Source: Chloroflexota bacterium (GTDB lineage: Bacteria; Chloroflexota; UBA6077). From it: a DNA stretch of 5,445 nt. Shown here one piece after another: positions 1-4,704 of this stretch. The notes beneath the pieces were generated by a model. It searched no databases, was not told the DNA's origin, and saw nothing but the letters and a program-made list of their open reading frames with translations. Location: positions 1-5,445 of the forward strand of contig JAJZQR010000341.1 in NCBI GenBank assembly GCA_021806765.1, read 5' to 3'. Position 1 is the stretch's first letter. Each line of letters opens with the position of its first letter. Made by a program: the position numbers and the translations under genes.

Positions 1-218
1 GCCGCCCGCACCTGATCGGCCAGGTGTCCCACAACCATTATAGGGCGCGACACGGCAGCAGCCGATACGGCATCCAGGATGTGGGAGATGATGGGATCGC
101 CCGCGACGGGATGGAGGATCTTGTGGCGCCCGGAACGCATCCTGGTCCCCATCCCCGCTGCGAGGATCACGGCGACCAGGTCTGATGTTGAGTTCGGTTG
201 TTCTGGAGTATCGTCCAT
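1..218 (-). CDS. glmU: GlmU N-terminus (bifunctional UDP-GlcNAc pyrophosphorylase / GlcN-1-P acetyltransferase), partial
   Basis: The minus strand is open from an ATG at 218-216 to the window edge, giving 72 residues. Residues 14-27 read [14 protein letters not shown], the nucleotide-binding loop of sugar-phosphate nucleotidyltransferases. This is followed by K33 and ILHPVAG at 34-40, the form typical of GlmU; R26 and K33 occupy the places of the conserved Arg and Lys that contact UTP and substrate in this family. By family knowledge GlmU acetylates GlcN-1-P and then uridylylates it to UDP-GlcNAc in the cytoplasm for peptidoglycan synthesis. Only the start of the uridylyltransferase domain is visible; the acetyltransferase half would lie left of the window. 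About 13 extra residues precede the core, and no clear SD precedes the ATG, so the start could differ. A related nucleotidyltransferase is possible, but LHPVAG favours GlmU. The gene is transcribed away from the rest of the window. Confidence 0.85.
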   Translation of the reverse strand, partial: MDDTPEQPNSTSDLVAVILAAGMGTRMRSGRHKILHPVAGDPIISHILDAVSAAAVSRPIMVVGHLADQVRA

Positions 219-259
219 AAAGTGAGAGAACCCGGCGGTGGCCGAAGGTCTACAAGACA

Positions 260-288
260 ATGTTACTAGCCTTAGCCTCCGGTGTCAA
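260..288 (-). promoter_or_regulatory. Probable sigma70-type promoter for glmU
   Basis: On the minus strand a perfect -35 TTGACA (288-283) is followed by exactly 17 bases and a -10 TAACAT (265-260, four of six consensus positions). Transcription would start near 253, leaving a leader of about 35 bases before the glmU ATG at 218. The -35 lies inside overlapping inverted repeats: AGCCT on plus at 275-279 can pair with AGGCT at 288-292 or 301-305. Confidence 0.6.
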
Positions 289-495
289 GGCTACCGAGGT
301 AGGCTGAAACCGGTCGTGCAAACCCATGCCATCGGCCCTTATTACACCGATTGCCCGTGTTACCGGCCCGCAGATGCACCACGATCCCAAAGAAGCCGCT
401 TTGTTGCGCGCTAACCCCTTCTACGAGGGGCCTCAATCCAGGGGACTTGCCCGTTACCGCCGGCATGGCTCTAACCGGCAGAAACTAAGAACCTC
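289..495. other. Intergenic stretch between divergent promoters, no gene seen
   Basis: This 207-base core of the 345-base gap between glmU and the first membrane protein shows no tRNA-like arm, no ORF with an SD, and no recognised riboswitch. A small hairpin CCCCT-TCTACG-AGGGG is present at 415-430, without a T-tract. A possible minus-strand reading of 64 codons runs into the glmU promoter and has no SD, so it is not called. Confidence 0.5.
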
Positions 496-524
496 TTGAT
501 ACAGCAGCCGAATCTCAGTATCGT
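496..524 (+). promoter_or_regulatory. Probable sigma70-type promoter for the membrane protein pair
   Basis: TTGATA (496-501, five of six -35 positions) and TATCGT (519-524, four of six -10 positions) are separated by exactly 17 bases. The predicted start near 531 gives a leader of about 33 bases before the GTG at 564. With the glmU promoter it makes a divergent promoter region. Confidence 0.55.
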
Positions 525-551
525 TAATGTCGTGCGACTGGGTGGAACTCT

Positions 552-557
552 GGAGGT
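552..557 (+). promoter_or_regulatory. Strong ribosome binding site fixing a GTG start
   Basis: GGAGGT lies 6 bases before GTG 564-566. It decides the start of the first membrane protein, which has no ATG nearby. Confidence 0.75.
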
Positions 558-563
558 ACGCCG

Positions 564-938
564 GTGGAGTACCTGGGTATTGCCACCACCGCCCTGTCCT
601 GGGCCCTCGATGTGGCCCTGCCCGTTGCCCTGGTGCTGGTGTATTGGAGCTACAGGGCAACGAGGAGCAGAGGGATGCTCTTTCTGTCGGCCGGTCTGGG
701 CCTCTGGTTCCTCAACTGGGCCGTCCATCTCCTGTTGGTGCCTCTCTCGCCCTGGCTCTATCCCGTGTCCATCGACCCGCATTCGGTTGAACTGGTCAGC
801 GTGCGTCAGCTGATCGGCACGATCGCCTTCTCCCTGTTGCGCCTCACTGGAGCGGTGCTCGTGGCGATAGGTGGCGTGAAGGCAGCCACCGAATGGAGTC
901 AGGTCCAACCGGGGGGCGATGATTCTGTCGGGCGCTGA
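564..938 (+). CDS. Small integral membrane protein A (three predicted TM helices), function unknown
   Basis: A 124-residue protein starting at GTG behind GGAGGT. Hydrophobic segments at about residues 10-28, 38-60 and 84-105 predict three membrane helices. Between helices 1 and 2 lies a basic turn, YRATRSR (30-36), which probably faces the cytoplasm by the positive-inside rule; the loop after helix 2 carries WLYPVSIDPHS. The tail (108-124) is polar. I recognise no family. Its nearest relative in the window is the next gene, which matches without gaps at a 10-residue offset: Y30, T33-R34-S35-R36, L41-S42, L47-W48, L91-L92, L94, G96 and L99 are shared. That conservation of a translated frame supports both being real genes. 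It is the first gene after a likely promoter and is probably co-transcribed with its paralogue 85 bases downstream. Signalling, transport or holin-like roles cannot be told apart. Confidence 0.8.
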   Translation: MEYLGIATTALSWALDVALPVALVLVYWSYRATRSRGMLFLSAGLGLWFLNWAVHLLLVPLSPWLYPVSIDPHSVELVSVRQLIGTIAFSLLRLTGAVLVAIGGVKAATEWSQVQPGGDDSVGR

Positions 939-969
939 CGGGGAGAGGGTGATGATCCGATCGGACGAA

Positions 970-1005
970 GAAGACGGCATCCAGGATGGGTCTGATGCCG
1001 TCTTT
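970..1005 (+). repeat. Perfect 11-bp inverted repeat between the two membrane protein genes
   Basis: AAGACGGCATC (971-981) pairs exactly with GATGCCGTCTT (994-1004) around a 12-base loop, with one further G-T pair outside. Only a short T run (1003-1005) follows, so it is a poor intrinsic terminator. It sits 5 bases before the next gene's SD and may act as an attenuator or an RNA-processing or stability element. Confidence 0.7.
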
Positions 1006-1010
1006 CTGGT

Positions 1011-1020
1011 GAGGGGGTGA
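1011..1020 (+). promoter_or_regulatory. Ribosome binding site fixing a TTG start
   Basis: GAGGGGGTGA matches the anti-SD complement AGGNGGTGA and is followed after 3 bases by TTG 1024-1026. No ATG occurs in frame until 1078, which would remove the N-terminal segment. Confidence 0.6.
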
Positions 1021-1023
1021 CCA

Positions 1024-1473
1024 TTGGCGATATCGCCTCTTGCACAAACCCTTCAGGCAGTTCAATTCGCCATCTCGATGGCTGTCAGCGTGGCGGACTC
1101 CCTGATACTGCTCGCAGCGGGCGTCCTCGTCGCCCGAGGCTACCTCCGCACCCGCTCCAGGCTCGTGGGGCTACTGTCCCTGGTGCTGATCCTGTGGGGC
1201 CAGCCAATCGCGCTGGTTGTCACCGGCCTCACCTGGCTCATCTGGATGCGGTCGTCGCTCATCACCCAGGGGGTCGGCAGCCTCATTTCTTTCATGTCCG
1301 TCGCTACCTTCTGGCTCCAGACGCTTCTCACCCTGGCCGGGTACATTCTGCTGTGCATCGTTGCGCTTCAACTGGATAGGACTGGAGTTCGGCTGTTCCT
1401 GACCCGAACCCGCCGCTCCCTGGCCAGGTTGAGTCTCAGGTGGCGAGCCTTCGCCCACAAGTGGTTGCCGTAG
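1024..1473 (+). CDS. Small integral membrane protein B, paralogue of A, function unknown
   Basis: A 149-residue protein read from TTG after a strong SD. Hydrophobic segments cover about residues 22-38, 47-72 and 84-117; the last is long enough for one long or two short helices. The turn LRTRSR (41-46) matches TRSR of protein A, with LW at 57-58 and LAGYIL at 104-109 corresponding to LW at 47-48 and LTGAVL at 94-99, all at the same offset of 10. Unlike A it ends in a strongly basic tail (128-149, seven Arg/Lys plus one His), likely cytoplasmic and possibly membrane-surface or nucleic-acid interacting. No family recognised. ATG 1078 is an alternative start that would still keep the helices, but has no equally good SD. 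A and B probably work together, perhaps as a heteromer; this is inference. Confidence 0.78.
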   Translation: MAISPLAQTLQAVQFAISMAVSVADSLILLAAGVLVARGYLRTRSRLVGLLSLVLILWGQPIALVVTGLTWLIWMRSSLITQGVGSLISFMSVATFWLQTLLTLAGYILLCIVALQLDRTGVRLFLTRTRRSLARLSLRWRAFAHKWLP

Positions 1474-1488
1474 GTCGGGACAGACCTA
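1471..1488 (+). repeat. Perfect 6-bp inverted repeat overlapping the stop codon of membrane protein B
   Basis: TAGGTC (1471-1476) and GACCTA (1483-1488) flank a 6-base spacer. The TAG stop forms part of the left arm. No T-tract follows, so a Rho-independent terminator is not supported; it could be a weak 3' hairpin or a protein-binding palindrome. Confidence 0.4.
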
Positions 1489-1522
1489 ATCACCTGCTTG
1501 AGAGGCGGCACCTCACGAGAGG

Positions 1523-1545
1523 GCCGGTTCCATTGGATGGCCGGC
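1523..1545 (+). repeat. Bulged hairpin in the intergenic region before the GerE-like gene
   Basis: GCCGG (1523-1527) pairs with CCGGC (1541-1545) and CCAT (1530-1533) with ATGG (1537-1540), leaving a TT bulge and a TGG loop. It could end transcription of the membrane protein pair, but no T-tract follows. A second small palindrome, GTGC-GA-GCAC (1552-1561), ends 1 base before the candidate -35 of the next gene. Confidence 0.4.
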
Positions 1546-1562
1546 GCGCTGGTGCGAGCACT

Positions 1563-1591
1563 TTGCGAGAGGGCTTCACTATAGGTGTAAC
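1563..1591 (+). promoter_or_regulatory. Candidate promoter for the GerE-like regulator
   Basis: TTGCGA (1563-1568) and TGTAAC (1586-1591) each match four of six consensus bases with a 17-base spacer. A start near 1598 would give a leader of about 68 bases. The palindrome GTGCGAGCAC immediately upstream is a possible operator. Confidence 0.35.
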
Positions 1592-1631
1592 TGCGACTGT
1601 GGAGCCTGTGCAGAAGCCTGGTGTCGCAGAG

Positions 1632-1659
1632 AGGTGGACGCAGCACCTGTCTGGAGGTG
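1632..1659 (+). promoter_or_regulatory. Leader with two competing hairpins, one covering the SD of the GerE-like gene
   Basis: CACCT (1644-1648) can pair either with AGGTG at 1632-1636 (7-base loop) or with the identical AGGTG at 1655-1659 (6-base loop), which is part of the SD GGAGGTG (1653-1659). The two pairings exclude each other. Stems are only 5 bp, so a regulatory role is speculative. Confidence 0.3.
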
Positions 1660-1665
1660 GTAAGG

Positions 1666-1986
1666 ATGGATCGAAGCCAATCTCACTACCCAAGGCCAGC
1701 CTCAGGTCGGCCACTATCGCCTGCCGAGTGGCTTCGGTTGAAAGGGCTTTCGCCCCGTGAGACGGAAGTGGCGCTCCTTGCAGCCCGCGGTCTCTTTGTG
1801 CGTCGTATAGCGCAGGTGCTTCAAGTTGCGCCGGGCACGGTGAAGACCCATTTGGCGCGGGCTAGAGAGAAATTGGAGTGCCGCAACGTCCGAGAGTTGG
1901 CCTCGCTTCTCCTTATAGAGGGGGTAATCCGGAACGAGGAGCTGGTCGATCCGCGACAGAGCCGTGCCGAAGATCTGGGTCGATGA
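1666..1986 (+). CDS. Stand-alone LuxR/GerE-type helix-turn-helix transcription regulator
   Basis: A 106-residue protein. ATG 1666 is chosen because GGAGGTG lies 6 bases upstream; a GTG at 1621 is in frame but has no SD. Residues 28-35 (LSPRETEV) open the GerE domain with its conserved Glu32. Helices follow at RRIAQVLQV (46-54) and GTVKTHLARAREKL (57-70), the recognition helix with the typical VKTH, ending in ELASLL near residue 82. By family knowledge this four-helix domain binds DNA as a dimer. No receiver, autoinducer-binding or ATPase domain precedes it: the 27 residues before it are Pro/Ser-rich. The tail (83-106) is short and charged. It is therefore like GerE itself, a DNA-binding domain with no visible sensor, and may be controlled by its own level. 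Natural targets would be the genes beside it, but no repeated operator was found. A sigma-factor region 4 fold is less likely given LSPRE and VKTH. Confidence 0.88.
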   Translation: MDRSQSHYPRPASGRPLSPAEWLRLKGLSPRETEVALLAARGLFVRRIAQVLQVAPGTVKTHLARAREKLECRNVRELASLLLIEGVIRNEELVDPRQSRAEDLGR

Positions 1987-2014
1987 TCTCCGTCACTCGC
2001 TATGAGTACACCGA

Positions 2015-2046
2015 AGGTTGACAAGAAATCAACCTCCGGTTGGTTG
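2015..2046 (+). repeat. Alternating GGTTG/CAACC repeats forming exclusive hairpins
   Basis: AGGTTGA (2015-2021) pairs perfectly with TCAACCT (2029-2035) over a 7-base loop. The same CAACC (2030-2034) can instead pair with GGTTG at 2038-2042, or, with a wider loop, at 2042-2046. A TTTT run follows at 2050-2053. This could terminate the regulator gene's transcript or act as an attenuator or operator for the lipoprotein gene. Confidence 0.45.
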
Positions 2047-2072
2047 CGCTTTTGGCGGCCCGGCGCTACGGT
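2044..2072 (+). promoter_or_regulatory. Weak candidate promoter for the lipoprotein gene
   Basis: TTGCGC (2044-2049) and TACGGT (2067-2072) are 17 bases apart, each three of six consensus positions but keeping TTG and TA...T. A perfect TTGACA at 2018-2023 has no acceptable -10 at 16-18 bases. The gene may instead be read through from the regulator gene 133 bases upstream. Confidence 0.25.
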
Positions 2073-2119
2073 GACAGAGCAGTCCTGCGCGGCGGCTGAG
2101 GGAGCGGAGGGGGCGAGCT

Positions 2120-2938
2120 GTGAACTTCCACCTGCCGTTGGGGTCAGATTGTCGTGTCACCGGTAGTCTTCGTCGTCGGCTGCTGATGGCTGTCGTGGTG
2201 TGCATAACCTGCCCGTTGCTGGCAAGCTGTGACAGCACGACAAGCCCGCGCGATCCTGCGCCGCCTGCGGCTACCAGTGCGGCGACGTCGACACCGCTGG
2301 GACCCGGTAACCGCGCAGGTGCAACCGGTGTCGCCCCGGTGGCGTCGCAGGGGGCCATCAGCCGAGCATCACTGGATCCTACCCGCCCAACGAGAATCCT
2401 TATGCAGAGGATCCGCTTCGATCCCCTAGAGGGGCCCTTGCAGCTGCCCCCTGTGCTCCAGGGACTGGTCTTCTCAGAGGCAACGGCCGGGCAGCAATAC
2501 TACGTGGTCCAGTTCGGTCGGCGGTTTGAGGACGGCTTCGAGACTCAGGTGAGGGCTGCCGGTGCGGAGCTGCTGGAGTATCTACCCGAGGCCACCTTCC
2601 TTTCTCGCATCCCGCCAGCGCAGGTTGGGAGAGTTCGACAGGTCCCTGTCGTTCGATGGGTAGGACCGTACCAACCGGCGTTCCGGTTGAGCGAGAACCT
2701 CGACCCTTTTCTGCAGAGCGAACAGGAAGTTGCTATCCAGCTGAGGGTCTTTGCCAGCGGTGATCCCCAGCAGGTGGCCGCGACTGCAGCTCGCGCCGGC
2801 GCAGCGGTCTTGTTCTTGTCGGAGCCCAACCCAGATAGGGGTGGATACGTGCGCCTCAAGCTGCAGGGCAGGCTCATCCCTACCGTCGCTGCGATCGACG
2901 GGGTCGCGTGGCTGGAGAAATACGCAGAGAGGAGGTGA
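2120..2938 (+). CDS. Lipoprotein with two S8-protease prodomain-like repeats and no catalytic domain
   Basis: A 272-residue protein from GTG 2120, with GGAGGGGG 6 bases upstream. The signal has SLRRRL (16-21), a hydrophobic core, and lipobox LASC with Cys37, so it should be lipidated and anchored outside the cytoplasmic membrane. Residues 38-80 are a Ser/Thr/Ala/Pro linker. Residues 124-190 (QYYVVQF... to RWVGPYQPAFRL) resemble the N-terminal prodomain of secreted subtilisin-like (S8) proteases, where such a segment ends with WVGPYQPAY-type sequence. A second unit at 203-270 (IQLRVF...GDPQQVAATAARAGA...GVAWLEKYAERR) has the same beta-alpha-beta pattern. In those proteases the catalytic domain follows directly, but here a stop comes at that point, and the next 127 bases encode no Asp-, His- or Ser-site remnant. 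It may be a free-standing inhibitor or binding module, or a truncated protease. Family assignment is from memory of sequence style, not a search. Confidence 0.8.
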   Translation: MNFHLPLGSDCRVTGSLRRRLLMAVVVCITCPLLASCDSTTSPRDPAPPAATSAATSTPLGPGNRAGATGVAPVASQGAISRASLDPTRPTRILMQRIRFDPLEGPLQLPPVLQGLVFSEATAGQQYYVVQFGRRFEDGFETQVRAAGAELLEYLPEATFLSRIPPAQVGRVRQVPVVRWVGPYQPAFRLSENLDPFLQSEQEVAIQLRVFASGDPQQVAATAARAGAAVLFLSEPNPDRGGYVRLKLQGRLIPTVAAIDGVAWLEKYAERR

Positions 2939-2954
2939 GGCGACAGGTCTCCTC
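2929..2954 (+). repeat. Small hairpin at the end of the lipoprotein gene
   Basis: GAGGAG (2929-2934) pairs with CTCCTC (2949-2954), spanning the TGA stop at 2936-2938. There is no T-tract, so termination is not supported. It contains an SD-like GGAGGTG (2931-2937) that has no start codon at a suitable distance. Confidence 0.3.
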
Positions 2955-2998
2955 CGCAGTCTGCCGGACCAGCGAAGTGCATGCGTGCCACCAGGTCG

Positions 2999-3004
2999 TA
3001 TCAT
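2999..3004 (+). promoter_or_regulatory. Possible -10 element for the CARDB gene
   Basis: TATCAT matches five of six -10 positions, but no -35 with more than two matches lies 16-18 bases upstream. If used, transcription would begin near 3011, just before the paired leader hairpins. Confidence 0.2.
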
Positions 3005-3012
3005 CCAGTACT

Positions 3013-3061
3013 CCGGCGGAAAGCCTCACGGCAACGCCGGGCCTCGTGGAACCAGGGAGGC
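3013..3061 (+). promoter_or_regulatory. Structured leader of the CARDB gene with SD inside a hairpin
   Basis: First element: CCGGCG (3013-3018) pairs with CGCCGG (3035-3040); inside, GCC (3023-3025) pairs with GGC (3030-3032) around TCAC, leaving a GAAA/AA internal loop. Second element: GCCTC (3041-3045) pairs with GAGGC (3057-3061), which includes the SD AGGGAGG (3054-3060) of the gene starting at 3066. The two stems stack directly. This resembles a translation-controlling leader, but matches no riboswitch class I can recognise. Confidence 0.4.
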
Positions 3062-3065
3062 GAAG

Positions 3066-4646
3066 ATGCTCAAGCGAAGCACGGTTTGGTTCGCTGTAGT
3101 GAGTGTTCTCGGCTTTGGCCTGGTAGTCGCGGGCAGCGCCGCGGCCCAGGCCAGTTCGCCCTCGCGACCGCTGAACTCTCCCGCCCTGGCGAGTCCAGTG
3201 TCGACACCCCAGCCTGGCGTGCGGCTACCCCAGGCACGGCCCTCTACCCAGCAGCTCCGGCGTGGCCCTGACTTGCTTGGGTCCCCCTCGGAGAAGCCCG
3301 TGGCAGAGGCTAAGGCCCCCCCCGTCAAGGCGAAGGTCGAGCGGATAACGGACCCGCGGCGGCCGAACGCCCCTGCCGTTGGGCCGCGGACTGACTCGAC
3401 TAGCGGCGCGCAAGCCGCCGCTAAGTCGGACAGCCCCGCGGCCCCGGCTACTCCCGCGGCGGTGGTCCTGTCGTCGGGACCCGACCTGGTCGTCACCGAT
3501 ATCTACTATGACACACCGAACCTCGTGGAACGCCAGCCCTATACCTTTCACTTCGAGATATTGAACCAGGGCGACACGACTGCCCCTGCTTCTAGCTTCT
3601 CGTTCTACGAGAGTGGGATACTATGGATGTGGGGGGACGTGGGCGCTACAGAACCTGGGACAGGTTGGCGCATTTCCGGGGACCACTGGGCCGGGCCGCT
3701 TCAGGGCACGTGGGAGGTGAAGGCTGTCGCGGACGTCAACAACGTCGTGGCCGAGCCGAATGAGGCGAACAACACACTCATCGAAAACTGGACGTGGCAG
3801 CACGACGGAGTCCTTCCCCATCTGCCGGACTTGCTCCCCAGGGACATCTGGACGACTACGTCGCAACTGGCCGAGCGCCAACCCTACACCCTGTCCTGGA
3901 AGGTCGACAACATCGGTACGGCGAATGCCACCCGGGGCTTCTTCATAGATCTGTACCTGGGTGGCAAACTCGTGGAGAGCTGGTACGATGGGGATGGCCT
4001 TCAGTGGCGATACGTCGCGACTAACGGTCAGAGCCAATTCGTTGGTCCCCTCGAAGGCCTGTGGGAAGTCAAGTTGGAGGTGGACGCCAGCAATGCAATA
4101 CTCGAAATGACTGAGGGCAACATCGCTCTGGAAAGCTGGAGCTGGGTGCATGACGGGAACCCTCACAACCTCACCGATTGGCAACTCAGCAACGGCTACA
4201 GCGTACACCAGGTCAACACCTTTGGGGGCTTCCAGATCACCTGGGGGGCGTACGGCAGGGCCACCAGCGAGTACGATTCCGATGCAGGGTGGTACGGAAT
4301 CCATTTCCATCGAGCTGGTGGATCAGTGCCCGATGCAAACAGGCAAGGTTACTATCCCTTCGTAGTATCGTGGGTAAGCGCAGATGGGCACACCTACCGG
4401 ACTGCCCAGGACACCATTACGGTACGAACCGATTGGATCAAGACGAGTCTGCCCCAATTCCCCTGTGACGCGTACGACTCATGCGGTGAGTTCTTGAGTT
4501 CTGCGCACATTCGGTTCGATCGCCAGAGGATGCAACCTGGTGAGGCGATATCCTCTCAATCCTCGGTCAGGGTCCAGTTGATTGGCGCCGTTGATCCGTC
4601 TCCAAGTACGGACTGGATACTGTCTGCGACTTATACCATTCCTTAG
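3066..4646 (+). CDS. Secreted protein with two CARDB-type repeats and an unrecognised C-terminal domain
   Basis: A 526-residue protein. The frame is open from 2751, but ATG 3066 is the start: AGGGAGG lies 5 bases upstream and a signal peptide begins there (LKRS, hydrophobic 7-22, AAAQA cleavage near 27-29). Residues 30-138 form a Pro/Ala/Lys-rich low-complexity linker, perhaps spanning the cell wall. Two tandem beta-rich repeats follow at 139-248 and 253-364. Each begins PDL, has ERQPYT (155-160, 270-275), then GPL.G.WEVK, and ends W.W.HDG; the first has the PNEANNT motif usual for CARDB domains. CARDB (cell adhesion related domain in bacteria) is an Ig-like fold of surface and secreted proteins, often joined to peptidases. 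Residues 366-526 form a further Trp/Tyr-rich region with Cys467 and Cys473, possibly a disulfide, which I cannot assign. No catalytic motif or sortase signal is visible. The gene follows the prodomain lipoprotein by 127 bases and precedes a foldase gene by 58. Confidence 0.85.
   Translation: MLKRSTVWFAVVSVLGFGLVVAGSAAAQASSPSRPLNSPALASPVSTPQPGVRLPQARPSTQQLRRGPDLLGSPSEKPVAEAKAPPVKAKVERITDPRRPNAPAVGPRTDSTSGAQAAAKSDSPAAPATPAAVVLSSGPDLVVTDIYYDTPNLVERQPYTFHFEILNQGDTTAPASSFSFYESGILWMWGDVGATEPGTGWRISGDHWAGPLQGTWEVKAVADVNNVVAEPNEANNTLIENWTWQHDGVLPHLPDLLPRDIWTTTSQLAERQPYTLSWKVDNIGTANATRGFFIDLYLGGKLVESWYDGDGLQWRYVATNGQSQFVGPLEGLWEVKLEVDASNAILEMTEGNIALESWSWVHDGNPHNLTDWQLSNGYSVHQVNTFGGFQITWGAYGRATSEYDSDAGWYGIHFHRAGGSVPDANRQGYYPFVVSWVSADGHTYRTAQDTITVRTDWIKTSLPQFPCDAYDSCGEFLSSAHIRFDRQRMQPGEAISSQSSVRVQLIGAVDPSPSTDWILSATYTIP
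3480..4157 (+). repeat. Tandem protein-level repeat: two CARDB-type domains
   Basis: The two domains recur with a spacing of about 115-117 residues: ERQPYT at residues 155 and 270, WEVK at 216 and 333, HDG at 246 and 362. DNA identity is low, so this is an old duplication, not a recent one. The second copy has lost the acidic-Asn NEANN sequence (it reads MTEGNIALES). Confidence 0.75.
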
Positions 4647-4648
4647 GG

Positions 4649-4661
4649 CTCAACGTTTGAG
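4649..4661 (+). repeat. Small hairpin between the CARDB and SurA-like genes
   Basis: CTCAA (4649-4653) and TTGAG (4657-4661) flank CGT. It is too small and lacks a T-tract, so the two genes are probably co-transcribed across their 58-base gap. Confidence 0.3.
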
Positions 4662-4704
4662 TGTAGATGAGAATCCGGTGCGGAACTGCATGGGAGGGCA
4701 CACA

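Noticed and set aside
272..466. Minus-strand 64-codon reading in the divergent intergenic region
   Set aside because: No SD before the ATG, composition not protein-like, and it runs into the glmU promoter.
67..988. Shared 15-mer ACGGCATCCAGGATG at 67-81 and 974-988
   Set aside because: One copy is inside glmU coding sequence and the other in a hairpin; there is no extension beyond 15 bases and no shared context, so chance in GC-rich DNA is likely.
1621..1665. GTG 1621 as start of the GerE-like protein
   Set aside because: No SD before it, while ATG 1666 has GGAGGTG at proper distance; the added residues do not belong to the GerE domain.
2018..2046. Promoter using the perfect TTGACA at 2018-2023
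   Set aside because: No -10 with more than two consensus matches at 16-18 bases; the TTGACA is explained equally well as part of the AGGTTGA inverted repeat.
3013..3061. Cyclic di-GMP (GEMM-I) riboswitch suggested by GGAAAGCC...GGGCCT
   Set aside because: The required upstream GGCAAACC-type receptor and GACGCAAAGCC segments are not present in the right order.
2751..3065. In-frame extension of the CARDB ORF upstream to 2751
   Set aside because: It overlaps the lipoprotein gene in another frame, reads as low-quality sequence, and the ATG at 3066 has both a strong SD and a signal peptide.
3621..4310. Long minus-strand ORF (229 codons) opposite the CARDB gene
   Set aside because: It lies fully within a well-supported coding gene and is an antisense shadow of GC-rich codons; no SD or recognisable domain.
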